NCBI RefSeq assembly: GCF_964340395.1
Contig: NC_135557.1
Coordinates: 21,293,225 to 21,357,224, forward strand
Direction: 5' to 3'
DNA length: 64,000 bases
Source of the DNA: Glandiceps talaboti
Lineage: Eukaryota > Hemichordata > Enteropneusta > Spengelidae
The notes beneath the pieces were generated by a model. It was not told the DNA's origin and made no database searches. It saw only the letters and a program-made list of their open reading frames with translations. The first letter of the stretch is position 1. Each line of letters begins with the position of its first letter. Shown piece by piece: positions 1 to 10,725 of this stretch. Position numbers and translations under genes: made by a program.

Positions 1-747
1 GTAATAGAGGACTCATAATAAAGGACTCGTAATAGAGGACTTGTAATAGAGGACTCTGCTTAATAGAGGACTCGTAATAGAGGACTCGTAGCTTAATAGA
101 GGACTCGTAATAGAGGACTCGTAGCTTAATAGAGGACTCGTAATAGAGGACTTGTAGCTTAATAGAGGACTCATAATAGAGGACATGTAATAGAGGACTC
201 GTAATAGAGGACTCGTAATAGAGGACTAGTAGGTTAATAAAGGACTCATAATAGAGGACTCGTAATAGAGGACTCTGCTTAATAGAGGACTCATAATAGA
301 GGACATGTAATAGAGGACTCATAATAGAGGACTCGTAATAGAGGACTAGTAGGTTAATAAAGGACTCATAATAGAGGACTCGTAATAGAGGACTCTGCTT
401 AATAGAGGACTCGTAATAGAGGACATGTAATAGAGGACTCATAATAAAGGACTCGTAATAGAGGACTTGTAATAGAGGACTCTGCTTAATAGAGGACTCG
501 TAATAGAGGACTCGTAGCTTAATAGAGGACTCGTAATAGAGGACTCGTAGCTTAATAGAGGACTCGTAATAGAGGACTTGTAGCTTAATAGAGGACTCAT
601 AATAGAGGACATGTAATAGAGGACTCGTAATAGAGGACTCGTAATAGAGGACTCATAGGTTAATAGAGGACTCGTAATAGAGGACTTGTAATAGAGGACT
701 CGTAGCTTAATAGAGGACTCGTAATAGAGGACTCGTAATAGAGGACT
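1..747. repeat. 14-bp minisatellite with higher-order structure
   Basis: The array is built from a 14-bp unit (TAATAGAGGACTCG and variants) with periodic longer units carrying GTAGCT or CTGCT inserts. It begins before the window edge. Two levels of higher-order repetition are visible: a ~120-bp period around 181-420, and bases 1-226 recurring without a visible difference at 427-652. Open frames on the minus strand are only the translated repeat (ESSITSPLL-like) and are not a gene. The near-identity of the 226-bp copies implies recent unequal exchange or gene conversion. Confidence 0.97.
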
Positions 748-929
748 GGACAGTAAACTTCTATGGTCATGTTTTAAGTATACTACCAGTGTGTTTTGAG
801 ACCTTTGCAATAACTAGTTATGATATAATGAGAATCTCTGTCATAACACAGATATATTGTTTCACAGCTTGACTTCAACTTTACCAAATGAACTGATTAT
901 GCTGTAGCTACTGTTTTCTATTTATTTTC
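748..929. other. unique spacer
   Basis: Single-copy AT-rich sequence between the 14-bp array and diverged copies of the 54-bp family. No open frame, RNA or motif is seen. Confidence 0.6.
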
Positions 930-1185
930 AATGGTCTAAAAGACTACAAACCCAATTTGGTACTATACAATGTTTGGTACCCCACCCCCTCCACCCTCAG
1001 CCTCCACCCCTTCTATTTTTTTAGTCTAGATACAAACATTTAGTAGTCACTGTGCCTGGGACTACTGTTAAATTGGTAGTCAATCTGTTTGGTAGTTAAT
1101 GTACTAGAGTATTATTAAATTAAACTTCTGCAGTCTAGATATGATGTTTAAGCAGTTAATATATACCCTGGACATCTGCTAACTT
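930..1185. repeat. diverged outlying copies of the 54-bp repeat family
   Basis: Words typical of the array at 34.9-36.2 kb recur here in degraded form: GGACTACTG, AATTTGGTA, TAGTCTAGATA, ACAATGTTTGGTA and TACCCTGGACA. About four eroded units can be followed, split by a C-rich patch near 982-1012. This is 34 kb from the main array, so the family is dispersed or the monomer came from an older interspersed element. The relation is seen by eye only. Confidence 0.7.
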
Positions 1186-1589
1186 CTAACCCAGTAAATG
1201 CATCTGGTTTCAACACTCCTGCTATTCAAACATTATTTTCACTTTTCACTTTGTGCCAATGTCATTTCAACTCAAACCTCATTCAAAGTAAGATGAATTA
1301 GAAACTTTATTGTTGTGGATGACTTTTATAGACTCCAAATATTTGTGGAAACAATTTACTTTCAATGAGACGAGACTAAATGAGAATAAAATTCCCCTAC
1401 AAAGTCCTAGATAATTAGGTTTTGATGATCAACGAAATCGTCTCCTTTGAGAGTCTAGCGGTGTCTTCAGTTTTGTTCAGCTAGGCCACACAGTTTGAGG
1501 TCATACAACCAACTGTACAAATACTGTCCAGCCAACTGAAACAAATTACACTTGCAATTTGAGATGAAATCATGATATGGACGAGAGAC
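1186..1589. other. no identifiable feature
   Basis: AT-rich unique sequence. The only open frames are short and lack coding character. Confidence 0.5.
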
Positions 1590-1870
1590 TGTAACAAGGT
1601 ACAAGTCTACGATTCCTATAGTGACCATAGCAATGTATACAAATCTGTGATTCATAAACACCATAGCAACAATTCTTACCGACCATTATAGCAAGATGAA
1701 AGTCTACGATTCTCTAGTATAACCATGGTAATGTTCAAATCTGCAATTACCGCAGGAGCGTACAAATCTACATTTCAGAGTAACCATGGCAATGTACAAA
1801 TCTGCAACTACCATAGGAACGCACAAGTCTGCGATAATACATAACCACAGCAATATATACTCAGAGTCTG
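1590..1870. repeat. diverged ~60-bp tandem repeat
   Basis: About five degraded units share a run of ACAARTCTRCGATT followed by ACCATRGCAATGTA. The units differ strongly, so the array is old. One unit contains GTAACCATGGCAAT, close to an RFX X-box. Confidence 0.7.
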
Positions 1871-3536
1871 TAATTGAAACTAATAATAAGAATAACAGAA
1901 TTGTAATGACTTTGCAGAGCTATATATAGGTATTAGGGCTTACAAGGTCAAAATAAAGTAGAAGTGTGGTCAAACAAAGTAGGTCTAACTTTTCAGATGT
2001 TATCTGAAAATCTGTCAAAATATACAGGCAATAGCAATGTTTGTACAGGTTGTTTTTAGAAGCATGACTAATAAGAGTGGCTTTATATAGAATTTAATCT
2101 CTGTTTGTTCACAGCCATACTTTCTCTCCCCCTCTAACAACAGATGCAGAACAGGGAAAAACTTAGGTAACAATTCTTTATATTTGATAATTTGTCACAG
2201 GTTAGCCTAGAGATGGGTTGTTGGTTTTCAAATCTGGCAACCTTGTACATAGAATTTAATCTCTGTTCATATCAATACTCTCTCTGTCTCTCTCTAATTG
2301 CTAACATCACAAAACCCACAATTACTAAATTTAATTGAAATTGCCCATATTTAAGAGGTATTGCCTATGAAACTATCACAAAACTATTACAAACATTACA
2401 AAAGCATCGCCGACTGGCATACTCAGAAAACTGGTCTCGACAACATAGCTGATTTGCTGTTCAATGCCTCATAACGGAAAGTGTAACAAAATTAATCCTA
2501 ACACACTTACAAATCTGAACTTTAACTAAATGTGTATAACGGAACACTTTGCTCAATTGCCTTCTGGGTAGATTACAAGATTGTGAGAAAAATATCACAT
2601 GACAAACTACTCTTTACTTTGGTCTTGTTACAAATAAATCAAAATAGAAGTAAATTGTATAACATTGTATCCATTAAGTAGCAAGCCTATGGGTAGACTT
2701 GCAAGATTAGACCAAGATTGTTTACAATGTATACTATTTAGTATATCCATACACTGACAGTACAGTTTTTGTAGTCTTTGACGTAACCAGTAGTACCGGA
2801 ATATGAGCTGTTTATCCGGCTACAAACATTGAAAGACTTTGAAATATGGGCAACAAGACGGGGATAATTCCAGCCAAGTAGACCCCTGGTGGTAATTGTA
2901 ACAATTGTAACAATTTTAGTATCCAATCTTATTTTCAGGGACAGATTAATTACTGGTTTCAGATTACATTCTCTGGATTGTACTCCTTACAGCTAAGATT
3001 ATCTGTGTATACTAATACAAAGTTATAACTCAGAGATGTCTTTTAACTGATGTTTTTATTCTGAGACTGACTGGCTGCTATGAGATGGCTTACAATAGGT
3101 GCCTGTTAAAGATGACATAAATATCGTATAGGTACGCCACTTCAGAGAGAAACATTAACGCCGAATAATAAAATAATTGCGTCATCAAGGTCTGTAGTAG
3201 ACCGATCAAAGCGTTACATTCGTTTCCAATTTACTTTTCCAAAGTAACTTCATAGCCCTGTGTCAAAAACATACTGTCCCATGAGTGCATGAAACACCAA
3301 GTCATAACATTTGTACATCATTTTTATAGCTGTAAATAGGATAGAGGTACATTGTACCATATGAGTCATCATACAAATATAGGCTAATTGTGTTGTATTC
3401 TTGAAGTATTGTTGCTTCACACTTGATTCTTCCTACATTAGTCTTGAGGTTATCCATGGCTTTGAATCTCTTCTTCAAATATGATATATTTGTCAGATCA
3501 GGATGCTACTTATACACCGTTTACATCATTCTATGT
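1871..3536. other. mostly unique sequence with one short duplicated segment
   Basis: No gene is seen. The phrase AGAATTTAATCTCTGTT occurs twice (near 2089 and 2252), each followed by a pyrimidine-rich tract, so a ~160-bp segment was duplicated and then diverged. Open frames at 2738-2926 and elsewhere look random. Confidence 0.5.
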
Positions 3537-3561
3537 GTGTGTGTGTGTGGGGGGGGGGGGG
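3535..3561. repeat. (GT)n followed by a 13-G run
   Basis: A short GT dinucleotide tract is joined directly to 13 consecutive G. The homopolymer length should be treated with caution, because such runs are error-prone in sequencing. Confidence 0.9.
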
Positions 3562-3939
3562 TTTACTCATTTGCATGAATAACTTCTGGTTCACAATTTC
3601 TCATTGAGCTAGACAGGGTGGTGAGAGATCTTGAGATTTGAAGCCACAGATAGGATCTAGACTATTCCTATATACATGTACATGTATGCGACACAACCAG
3701 TACTGGTGTCTGTATGAATTGTCTGCACTTAACCTAGAGACCTCTCTCACTGTTTCTATCTCAAGAAGATTTCTACTCATATGTAGAGGATTACTGAGAT
3801 ACAAAAATGTTGTAGTCTGCTCTAGAACTTCAACTTCCCTGCACTAGGTTGCCATGGATACCAAAGAGCCCACCATCAAAATGTTGTGTTACAGGAAATT
3901 TAGACTGTATAGTTGAAAACAGGCAGATACATAATGTTA
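3562..3939. other. no identifiable feature
   Basis: Unique sequence with overlapping short open frames on both strands (3601-3847). Neither has a recognisable domain or coding-like composition. Confidence 0.5.
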
Positions 3940-4210
3940 TGTGTATCCATTTGTCTTTGATTTTGACATCTTTGTTTCCATGGTAACCCCTCTCTCTTCT
4001 TCTTCTCCATCCTCCATAATTGAAACTCAGAGGTTAAACTTGGTATGGTGATTATCATAGAATGTGTGTAAACTTGGTGAGCATCATAGAATGTGTATAT
4101 CCTTTCATTTTTGACTTTGACATCTTTGTTCCCATGGTAACCCTTCTCTCTCTTCTCCATCCTCCATAATTTGAGACTCGGAGGTTAAACTTGGTTGGTA
4201 TCCTATAGAA
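3940..4210. repeat. two-copy tandem duplication, 154-bp period
   Basis: The segment starting GACATCTTTGTT at 3965 recurs at 4119. Each copy contains a CCATGGTAACC block, a TCTTCTCCATCCTCCATAAT block and GAGGTTAAACTTGG. Each copy carries an RFX X-box-like site: GTTTCCATGGTAAC at 3974-3987 and GTTCCCATGGTAAC at 4128-4141. A minus-strand open frame across it (3900-4160) is a by-product of the duplication. Confidence 0.85.
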
Positions 4211-4507
4211 TGGGTGGTCATAACTATACTAGGCAATGTCAACACAGAGCAATCAGTTGAACACCAGGCATTCAAGTCACAGACTGTATGTCATTCTAAG
4301 CATGTCAATTGTATCTGACATGTGTGTATGCTATGGCGTATGATAGGCTGTGTTAGTACCAGTCATATCAGCCAGCAGCTCTACATACCAGCTATGGGCC
4401 ATGCTATGCTACACTCATATTGGGTTTCACTATATAAATATCCTCTGCAGTATAAGCTCTTATTTTCTATCTCTGTAGAGCAGTTTGATGATAAATCACC
4501 ACGGGTA
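4211..4507. other. no identifiable feature
   Basis: Unique sequence. An open frame on the plus strand runs through it into the next repeat but has no protein-like features. Confidence 0.5.
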
Positions 4508-4652
4508 CATCTTCTGTCAAATCTGGTAGCCCTTCTATCAAATCCAGTAGCCCTTCTGTCAAATCTGGTAGCCCTTCAGTCAAATTGGGTAGCCCTTCTG
4601 TCAAGTCGGGTAGCCCCTGTGTCAAAATTGGGTAGCCCTTCTGTTAATCCGG
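4508..4652. repeat. 21-bp minisatellite
   Basis: About six to seven copies of a 21-bp unit (TCTGTCAAATCTGGTAGCCC and variants). Because 21 is a multiple of three, a plus-strand frame remains open through it (4322-4693); the protein is simply LLSNLVA-type repeats and is not taken as a gene. Confidence 0.9.
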
Positions 4653-5128
4653 CATGGATACTTCTACCTATAGGGATTTATCAACTTGGTTGAGTTCTAC
4701 GACAACTAAACACATATCGCAGTTCTACCACAGACATATATAGACTCCAGGGTGTAATATAGTACGTTGTACCAACAAATCAATGCAGTTTACACTGTGC
4801 AAAAGAAATCCAGTGGATTTGCCAATCAATTATTGTATTAATCTATAACACAATAAATAAATCTAGTCAATGAATCTGCATTTGTAAATTAGAAGTGCCT
4901 CGATCAGAAGATAAATCGACTCTGGGTCACATTTAATTTGAATTTAGAACACTTTTTAAAATGTATGACATTTCCAGTTTGACAACGATCACTTATAATT
5001 ATAAAAGTTGACGAGGTGATAAGATGTTTTAATTTTTAACTTCTTGACAAGGTGAGGATAAGGTTGATAACTTTCTGATTACTAAGCATCAACTACTACC
5101 GTAATCCTATTTGATAAACACATGGTAG
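4653..5128. other. no identifiable feature
   Basis: Unique AT-rich sequence with no convincing open frame or repeat. Confidence 0.5.
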
Positions 5129-5259
5129 ATGTCAAAGGTCAACTCACAGGTCACGAGGTCACATTCTCTGTCAGATGATTTGAGTTATGAATGCAGATGT
5201 CTGGGTGTCTCTTAACCTCGTATGTCAAAGGTCATGACCTGTGCTGTTGCTATGGTAAC
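5129..5259 (+). promoter_or_regulatory. candidate nuclear-receptor half-site cluster with RFX X-box
   Basis: Five AGGTCA half-sites lie in about 105 bp: 5136-5141, a DR2 pair at 5148-5161 (AGGTCA-CG-AGGTCA), and the perfect inverted pair AGGTCATGACCT at 5229-5240 (IR0, identical to the palindromic thyroid-type element). A canonical X-box, GTTGCTATGGTAAC, follows at 5246-5259. The word TGTCAAAGGTCA occurs twice, so part of the density may come from an old local duplication. Sequence motifs are seen directly; regulatory function is inferred. Confidence 0.4.
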
Positions 5260-5590
5260 CAATGTGATGAAGTGTAGCCTAAGGCTGTGCATTTGGAATG
5301 ACTCTGTTGATGTATATCAGTGGCTGGGTTTTAACTTTTATGATATCGTTTAAAGCTGAACGTGACAAAGTGAAATTTAGTCGTTACTGTGGAATATTAC
5401 AAGATGTATAATCTATAGATAGAGGACATAAATATACAAGGATAAATCAAGTATATTATAGCTTCTTGTATCTTTATATGGTAGAGTATTCATTTCACGA
5501 CATGGTATCAAATCACACTTATTGATTCCCTAAATCTTTAACAAACTGATGTTTGAAAACAACTCACACACACAAGAACTGAATTTTGCA
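5260..5590. other. no identifiable feature
   Basis: Unique AT-rich spacer before the 59-bp array. Confidence 0.5.
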
Positions 5591-6822
5591 GATTTAAAGG
5601 CCAGGGTTTCAATCCCAGGTTCTCGCATTAGTGTTATCTTATCAGTAGAGACTTAAAGGTCTGGGTTTCAATCCCAGGTTCTCACATTAGTGTTATCTTA
5701 TCAGTAGAGACTTAAAGGTCTGGGTTTCAATCCCAGGTTCTCACATTAGTGTTATCTTATCAGTGGAGACTTAAAGGCCAGGGTTTCAATCCCAGGTTCT
5801 CACATTAGTGTTATCTTATCAGTGGAGACTTAAAGGCCTGGGTTTCAATCCCAGGTTCTCACATTAGTGTTATCTTATCAGTAGAGACTTAAAGGCCTGG
5901 GTTTCAATACCAGGTTCTCACATTAGTGTTATCCTATCAGTGGAGACTTAAAGGCCTGGGTTTCAATACCAGGCTCTCTCATTAGTGTTATCTTATCAGT
6001 GGAGACTTAAAGGCCAGGGTTTCAATACCAGGTTCTCACATTAGTGTTATCTTATCAGTGGAGACTTAAAGGCCAGGGTTTCAATCCCAGGTTCTCACAT
6101 TAGTGTTATCTTATCAGTGGAGACTTAAAGGCCTGGGTTTCAATACCAGGTTCTCACATTAGTGTTATCTTATCAGTGGAGACTTAAAGGCCTGGGTTTC
6201 AATACCAGGCTCTCACATTAGTGTTATCTTATCAGTGGAGACTTAAAGGCCTGGGTTTCAATACCAGGCTCTCACATTAGTGTTATCTTATCAGTGGAGA
6301 CTTAAAGGCCAGGGTTTCAATACCAGGCTCTCACATTAGTGTTATCTTATCAGTAGAGACTTAAAGGCCTGGGTTTCAATACCAGGCTCTCACATTAGTG
6401 TTATCTTATCAGTAGAGACTTAAAGGCCTGGGTTTCAATACCAGGTTATCACATTAGTGTTATCTTATCAGTAGAGACTTAAAGGCCTGGGTTTCAATAC
6501 CAGGTTATCACATTAGTGTTATCTTATCAGTAGAGACTTAAAGGCCTGGGTTTCAATACCAGGTTATCACATTAGTGTTATCTTATCAGTAGAGACTTAA
6601 AGGCCTGGGTTTCAATACCAGGCTCTCACATTAGTGTTATCTTATCAGTAGAGACTTAAAGGCCTGGGTTTCAATCCCAGGTTCTCACATTAGTGTTATC
6701 TTATCAGTGGAGACTTAAAGGCCTGGGTTTCAATACCAGGTTCTCACATTAGTGTTATCTTATCAGTGGAGACTTAAAGGCCTGGGTTTCAATACCAGGT
6801 TCTCACATTAGTGTTATCTCAT
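5591..6822. repeat. 59-bp tandem array, about 21 copies
   Basis: Monomers of 59 bp are 90% or more alike by eye. Each contains the hairpin CCTGGGTTTCAATCCCAGG (a 6-bp stem with a 7-base loop; some copies read TACC in place of TCCC, shortening the stem), then CTCACATTAGTGTTATC and TTATCAGTGGAG. The hairpin resembles a tRNA T-arm (B-box-like GGTTTCAATCC), and TCAGTGG resembles the end of an A-box. The same core, reverse-complemented, occurs alone near 43355-43377. There are no spacers, so this is not a CRISPR array. Confidence 0.97.
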
Positions 6823-7499
6823 AAGAATAGCATAGGATTATCGTTTTGTTCTGGACCACTGTTTTCTATAGCTCTGCCAGACAACTGTTTTTTTCACACC
6901 TCAATTTGAATCCTTTTTCTTATAGTGGCCATTATAGTTATAATACCACACACACACCATCATCACAGTAACTTACAAAATGTGAAAGAATTAACATGCA
7001 TGGACCAAGTGTGTGTTTGTAACTGAATACAACGCAAAAAGCTAATAAACGTATACGATGTTTGTTACTGTACGTACAACAACAAACATTTTACATATTT
7101 ATTAATCTTCAGCAATTTATTGAGTTACAAACGAGGACTTGGTATATGTTGTTTCACATTGATTTGTCAAGTAGGAAGCCATGATAAAATCGTGTTATAA
7201 ATTAAAATCCAAATAAATACCCAATCCTCATCCATATGACCACTTTAAAGTGTAAATTTGACCAGCTTTACCTCTCTCTCTCTCTCTATTACTAAGGTTG
7301 TAAAACCTTACAGTAGATTATCTAAGTAGGTACTAAAGGTAAAAGTGTGAATAATTGCAATGAATTGTGTGTCTATACCTGCCTATATATAACATTAATG
7401 ACGGCTATGGCCATACATTTGTACAAGTGGTGATGAAATCAGATGTTAGATGTCTACTGTGTCATTTCAACCATCCTATACTAAAAGCCTTCATTTCTC
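6823..7499. other. unique sequence with a short (TC)n tract
   Basis: No gene is seen. A CTCTCTCTCTCT tract lies near 7270. An open frame at 7367-7573 runs into the inverted repeat and has no recognisable domain. Confidence 0.5.
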
Positions 7500-7742
7500 T
7501 ATGCCAAAGATGGTATAACCTAAAGACTTGTCTTGGTATTAATCTCAAGAAGCTATCCAAACCTAGAAGATGACCAAGCTTTTCATATTATCTCAGTGTG
7601 GAGAGAGCTTCTTGAGATAGTAAAACCAAGAAAAATCTCTCGGCTATGAAAAGATGAGGACTCTCCACGCTATCTTGGTGTGGACAGCTTGTTGAGATAG
7701 TACATGTAAGACTAAGACAAGTCTCTGCGCTAAAGATGACAG
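7500..7742. repeat. inverted and direct repeat cluster
   Basis: The segment 7500-7558 (containing GACTTGTCTTGGTATTAATC and CTCAAGAAGCT) is found inverted twice, at about 7600-7659 (AGCTTCTTGAGATAGTA) and 7681-7740 (AGCTTGTTGAGATAGTA, AGACAAGTCTC). The two right-hand copies are themselves direct repeats with an 82-bp offset. The layout suggests a foldback element whose right arm has been duplicated. Confidence 0.65.
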
Positions 7743-7848
7743 TACAATCCACTAGCTAACATTCTGGTTGTCTAGTTTAAATTGAATTCATTCATGTTAG
7801 ATGTCTATGAACTGAAATGCATGTCACTTCTTCTCAGTTAGAGTTTAA
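7743..7848. other. short unique spacer
   Basis: Unique AT-rich sequence with nothing recognisable. Confidence 0.5.
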
Positions 7849-8535
7849 CAAACTGTCAAAGCTTTCACTTTTATCACCCTTAAAAATACTCTGTGAATGA
7901 TTGTTGTATCATCAATTTTTTCTCTTTTATCACACTTTCTGTGTAACTTGTAAGTGTTTATCAACTTTGTTTTATCACATTCTATCATAAAACTTGTCAT
8001 TTGTCACTCTTTCTTTTTAAGTGATTGTTGGATTGTGAAAACTTTGGTTTTGACAAACTTTCTCAGTGACTGCTTGTCAACTTAGTTGTATTATTAACTT
8101 TCACTTTTGTCACCTTTTCTCTCTGTGATTGATTGTTGTGTCATCAATTTTTCTCATTAGTCACACTTTCTGTTACTGATAGGTATTTATCAACTTTGTT
8201 ATGCTGCATTTCTCATTCTCTCTCAGTGAATGACTGCTGTATTGTAAAAACCTTTCTTTTGCCAATCTTGTTGTATCGTTACAACTTCCACTTTTGTCAC
8301 ACTTTCTCTGTAAGTAACTCTTATATTGTCAAATACTTCACATTTGTCACTCTTACTCTGTGAGTGATTGTTGTATCGTGCAAACTTCACTTTTGCAACC
8401 CTTTCTCTGTGAGTGATTGTCAGCACATTTGCATCATTAAAACTTTCCTCTTGTGCCACTTCTGTTAATGACACTTTCTATATTGCAGTGTGCTTTATTA
8501 TATTGTCAACATTTTTACATTTTGTCATTTTAGAC
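7849..8535. repeat. diverged tandem array with ~240-bp higher-order period
   Basis: Repeated words are CTTTCACTTTTGTCAC, TTCTCTGTGAGTGATTG and TTGTATCRT. Basic units of 45-65 bp are strongly diverged. The block from 7855 recurs from about 8096, giving a higher-order period near 241 bp. Open frames on both strands (8133-8474) are translated repeat. Confidence 0.8.
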
Positions 8536-8831
8536 TTAGAGTGAAACTTCACGAGATACAAATACATTTATTTTCCTGACTACACTGAATTTTGGATATC
8601 TCAGGCAGCTATTCTTGACTGTCTACAAAAAATTCAGCAATTTTTACTCACAAATTTTGAAAATAACTTAAACAGAAATTTGGCTAAATGCTAAATATGT
8701 AAACAGAAGGCAAAATACATTTGAAAGATATTTAAGAAAACAAACAAACAAACATCTGCATATAAGAACAAAAAGTGAATAAGGATATTGTAAAGTCTGT
8801 ACTGAAGTAGTTGAGAAAATTACAATGTATA
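8536..8831. other. no identifiable feature
   Basis: AT-rich unique sequence with an AAAC-rich patch near 8740. Confidence 0.5.
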
Positions 8832-8845
8832 GCGCCCTCTAGTGG
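8832..8845 (-). promoter_or_regulatory. candidate CTCF binding core
   Basis: On the minus strand this reads CCACTAGAGGGCGC, which fits the bilaterian CTCF core CCASYAGRKGGCRC at every position. It sits in otherwise AT-rich sequence, so a chance match to this GC-rich word is less likely than in average DNA. Binding is inferred from the motif alone. Confidence 0.45.
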
Positions 8846-9392
8846 TGGACCTTGTAACTGTTTACTTTTAATCAAATACACTGTTAGACCATTAGAATGA
8901 CCAAATTGATCACACTAATTTACATATTTCATCCTAGTAATTATTCATTGTGTAAAAGTGATTTAGTGGCGGTAGTTTACCAGTATGTCGACAGGATGTC
9001 CAGTGTGATAGACGGCTTGGCTGGATGTCTGCTGCTTTACCCATACAAACCGAGTAATTAACCTGTCTGTGCTGGCTGTATGGTGGCACCATCCAAACTA
9101 CACGGCCCTTTCAATGTTCATAATTACCTCACAAATTACTTGTGTGCTCAACGTCACTGTGAATGTGTTGATAGTGTATAGAATTCACAGATCAATTACC
9201 TGAACTGAATGTACAAACATATATACCTTGGTTATATATACACACATACAGACATGCTTATATATGTTAGCTACATTTCAGACACTGTTCTAACACTTTT
9301 GGGGCAGTATTTCTGCTATAGAATCCCCAGTAACTTAGAGGGGGAAATCAGGTACCAATTATAGAGTTTCCTTTACATTGTACTGCAATTAG
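8846..9392. other. unique region, candidate conserved non-coding stretch at 8950-9200
   Basis: No open frame. The part around 8950-9200 is of higher complexity and GC content than its surroundings and holds several homeodomain-type cores (GTAATTAACC at 9053, CATAATTACC at 9119, AAATTACTTG). It could be a cis-regulatory element, but no conservation data are available. Confidence 0.25.
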
Positions 9393-9471
9393 TGGGGAAC
9401 CACCAGTGTAAAAGTGACTGGGAGAACACAAGTAGATTTTTTCACATTTACTGGTAGGAACCCAGTTAATA
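9393..9471. repeat. short inverted repeat (hairpin)
   Basis: GGGGAACCACCAGTGTAAAA and its imperfect complement ending in ACTGGTAGGAACCC enclose about 30 bases. GTGACTGGGA from the left side recurs at 9966, so the segment also belongs to a dispersed family. Confidence 0.5.
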
Positions 9472-9589
9472 AAAAGGTCCGTGGAATTCAGGACTGTATT
9501 TGAGATTTTACTTCATACTTCACTTAATAAAAATACTTTAAATCAATCATGTTGCATACCTAGTTCAGTGTAAATGAACAGAGCTTTTG

Positions 9590-9990
9590 AATAAGTAGTC
9601 TAGTTCCTATACAGTATCATTACCATTTACACCGCCCCAGGTTTAGTTAGAAACCATGTTGACATCCAGACTATTGAAAAAGTTGTCCCAGACCAAAAGA
9701 CTAATCCAATATGGCTCCACTAACAATGTAAAAATTCAATGCAAAAACCTGGCCTAGCCCCACTTCGGATTAAAATTAAAATCTTGGTGTGAAATAAAAT
9801 TGTTTGGCAGAGCTTTAGGTAAACTTGTGTAAAAAATGATGTAAACTGCAAAGATGACCTAGCAGTATTTATTCTTACGAAAAAGTTGGCCTACAACAAA
9901 AGAATGTTTTCCTTATTGAGATAAAACACAAATATGATGAACTGGGATTGAAATATAGCCCTTTAAAGTGACTGGGAAACTCACAGATTT
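9590..9990. mobile_element. fragment of a dispersed repeat, shared with 33.86 and 43.3 kb
   Basis: The segment 9597-9690 (TCTAGTTCCTATA, GTATCATTACCATTTA, AGAAACCATG and ACATCCAGACTA) matches 33856-33922. The downstream part (AACTGGGATTGAAA then CCCTTTAAA near 9940-9967) matches 43350-43380 and, in reverse complement, the core of the 59-bp array. It is probably an old non-autonomous element; no protein, tail or target duplication is seen. Confidence 0.5.
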
Positions 9991-10340
9991 TACCTACTTA
10001 CCACTATATTTATCAAAGGTCTTTGTTTATATCATACCCTTTACATATTAGACTTGCTGTCTACAATATGACATATATACGAGACACGGTATTTCAGATT
10101 TAGTTGACTTTAGTATTACTAATTTCAACATCAATCATATCATATTTTGATTATGTCTGTATATATTGACAATGATTTATTAGTTATTTTATTTTATTGC
10201 TTTTTTAGATTCCTGGAAAAGGTATTCTGTATAGGTCTGAAATGTTGAATAAAACTATTTGAATTCAATCACACTGGAAACAAGACATTGTAAAATTCAA
10301 GTACATACAAGTTACAAGTTATGGTTCTCTACGTTGTATG
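9991..10340. other. no identifiable feature
   Basis: AT-rich unique sequence. Confidence 0.5.
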
Positions 10341-10725
10341 TATCAGTGTGAATTCTCTCTCTCTCTAGTTTTACTAATGCCTGTCTATCTAACAACTTTA
10401 CTATAGTGTCTGTGCATCCCAACATATTACCAGAGTGCATTCTCTTTAAGTTTGACTGTTTTCTGTCTACCTAACAAACTCACTGCAGTGGTGTGCATTC
10501 ATCTCTACATGTATGTATCAGAGTGTATTCTTTGTACCTGTACTGATCTCAATCTATACCCATAGATGTTGGTCTACCTATGGATGTATTAGTGATAATA
10601 CATCCATGGTCTACCCTTAAAGTCTCCAATGTCCATCATCTAGCTAACAAACTAACTACAGCAGTCTGAGTCTCCTTACCTACTGTATCAGAGTGCATTC
10701 TCTGTACTTCAACTGATCTGTGTTG
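10341..10725. repeat. diverged minisatellite
   Basis: Irregular units share RTATCAGAGTGCATTCTCTG, a TACTGATCT block and CTAACAAACT. About four to five units are heavily eroded. The open frame at 10752-10940 lies beyond it and has no domain. Confidence 0.6.

Noticed and set aside
439-810. 123-codon minus-strand open frame
   Set aside because: Mostly translated 14-bp minisatellite (ESSITSPLL repeats); no independent evidence of coding.
5591-6822. Possible CRISPR array (regular direct repeats with a hairpin)
   Set aside because: Monomers are contiguous with no unique spacers, no cas genes, and the surroundings are eukaryotic; it is a minisatellite.
5591-6822. tRNA gene cluster
   Set aside because: Only a T-arm-like hairpin and a weak A-box-like word are present; no acceptor, D-arm or anticodon arm can be folded in 59 bp.
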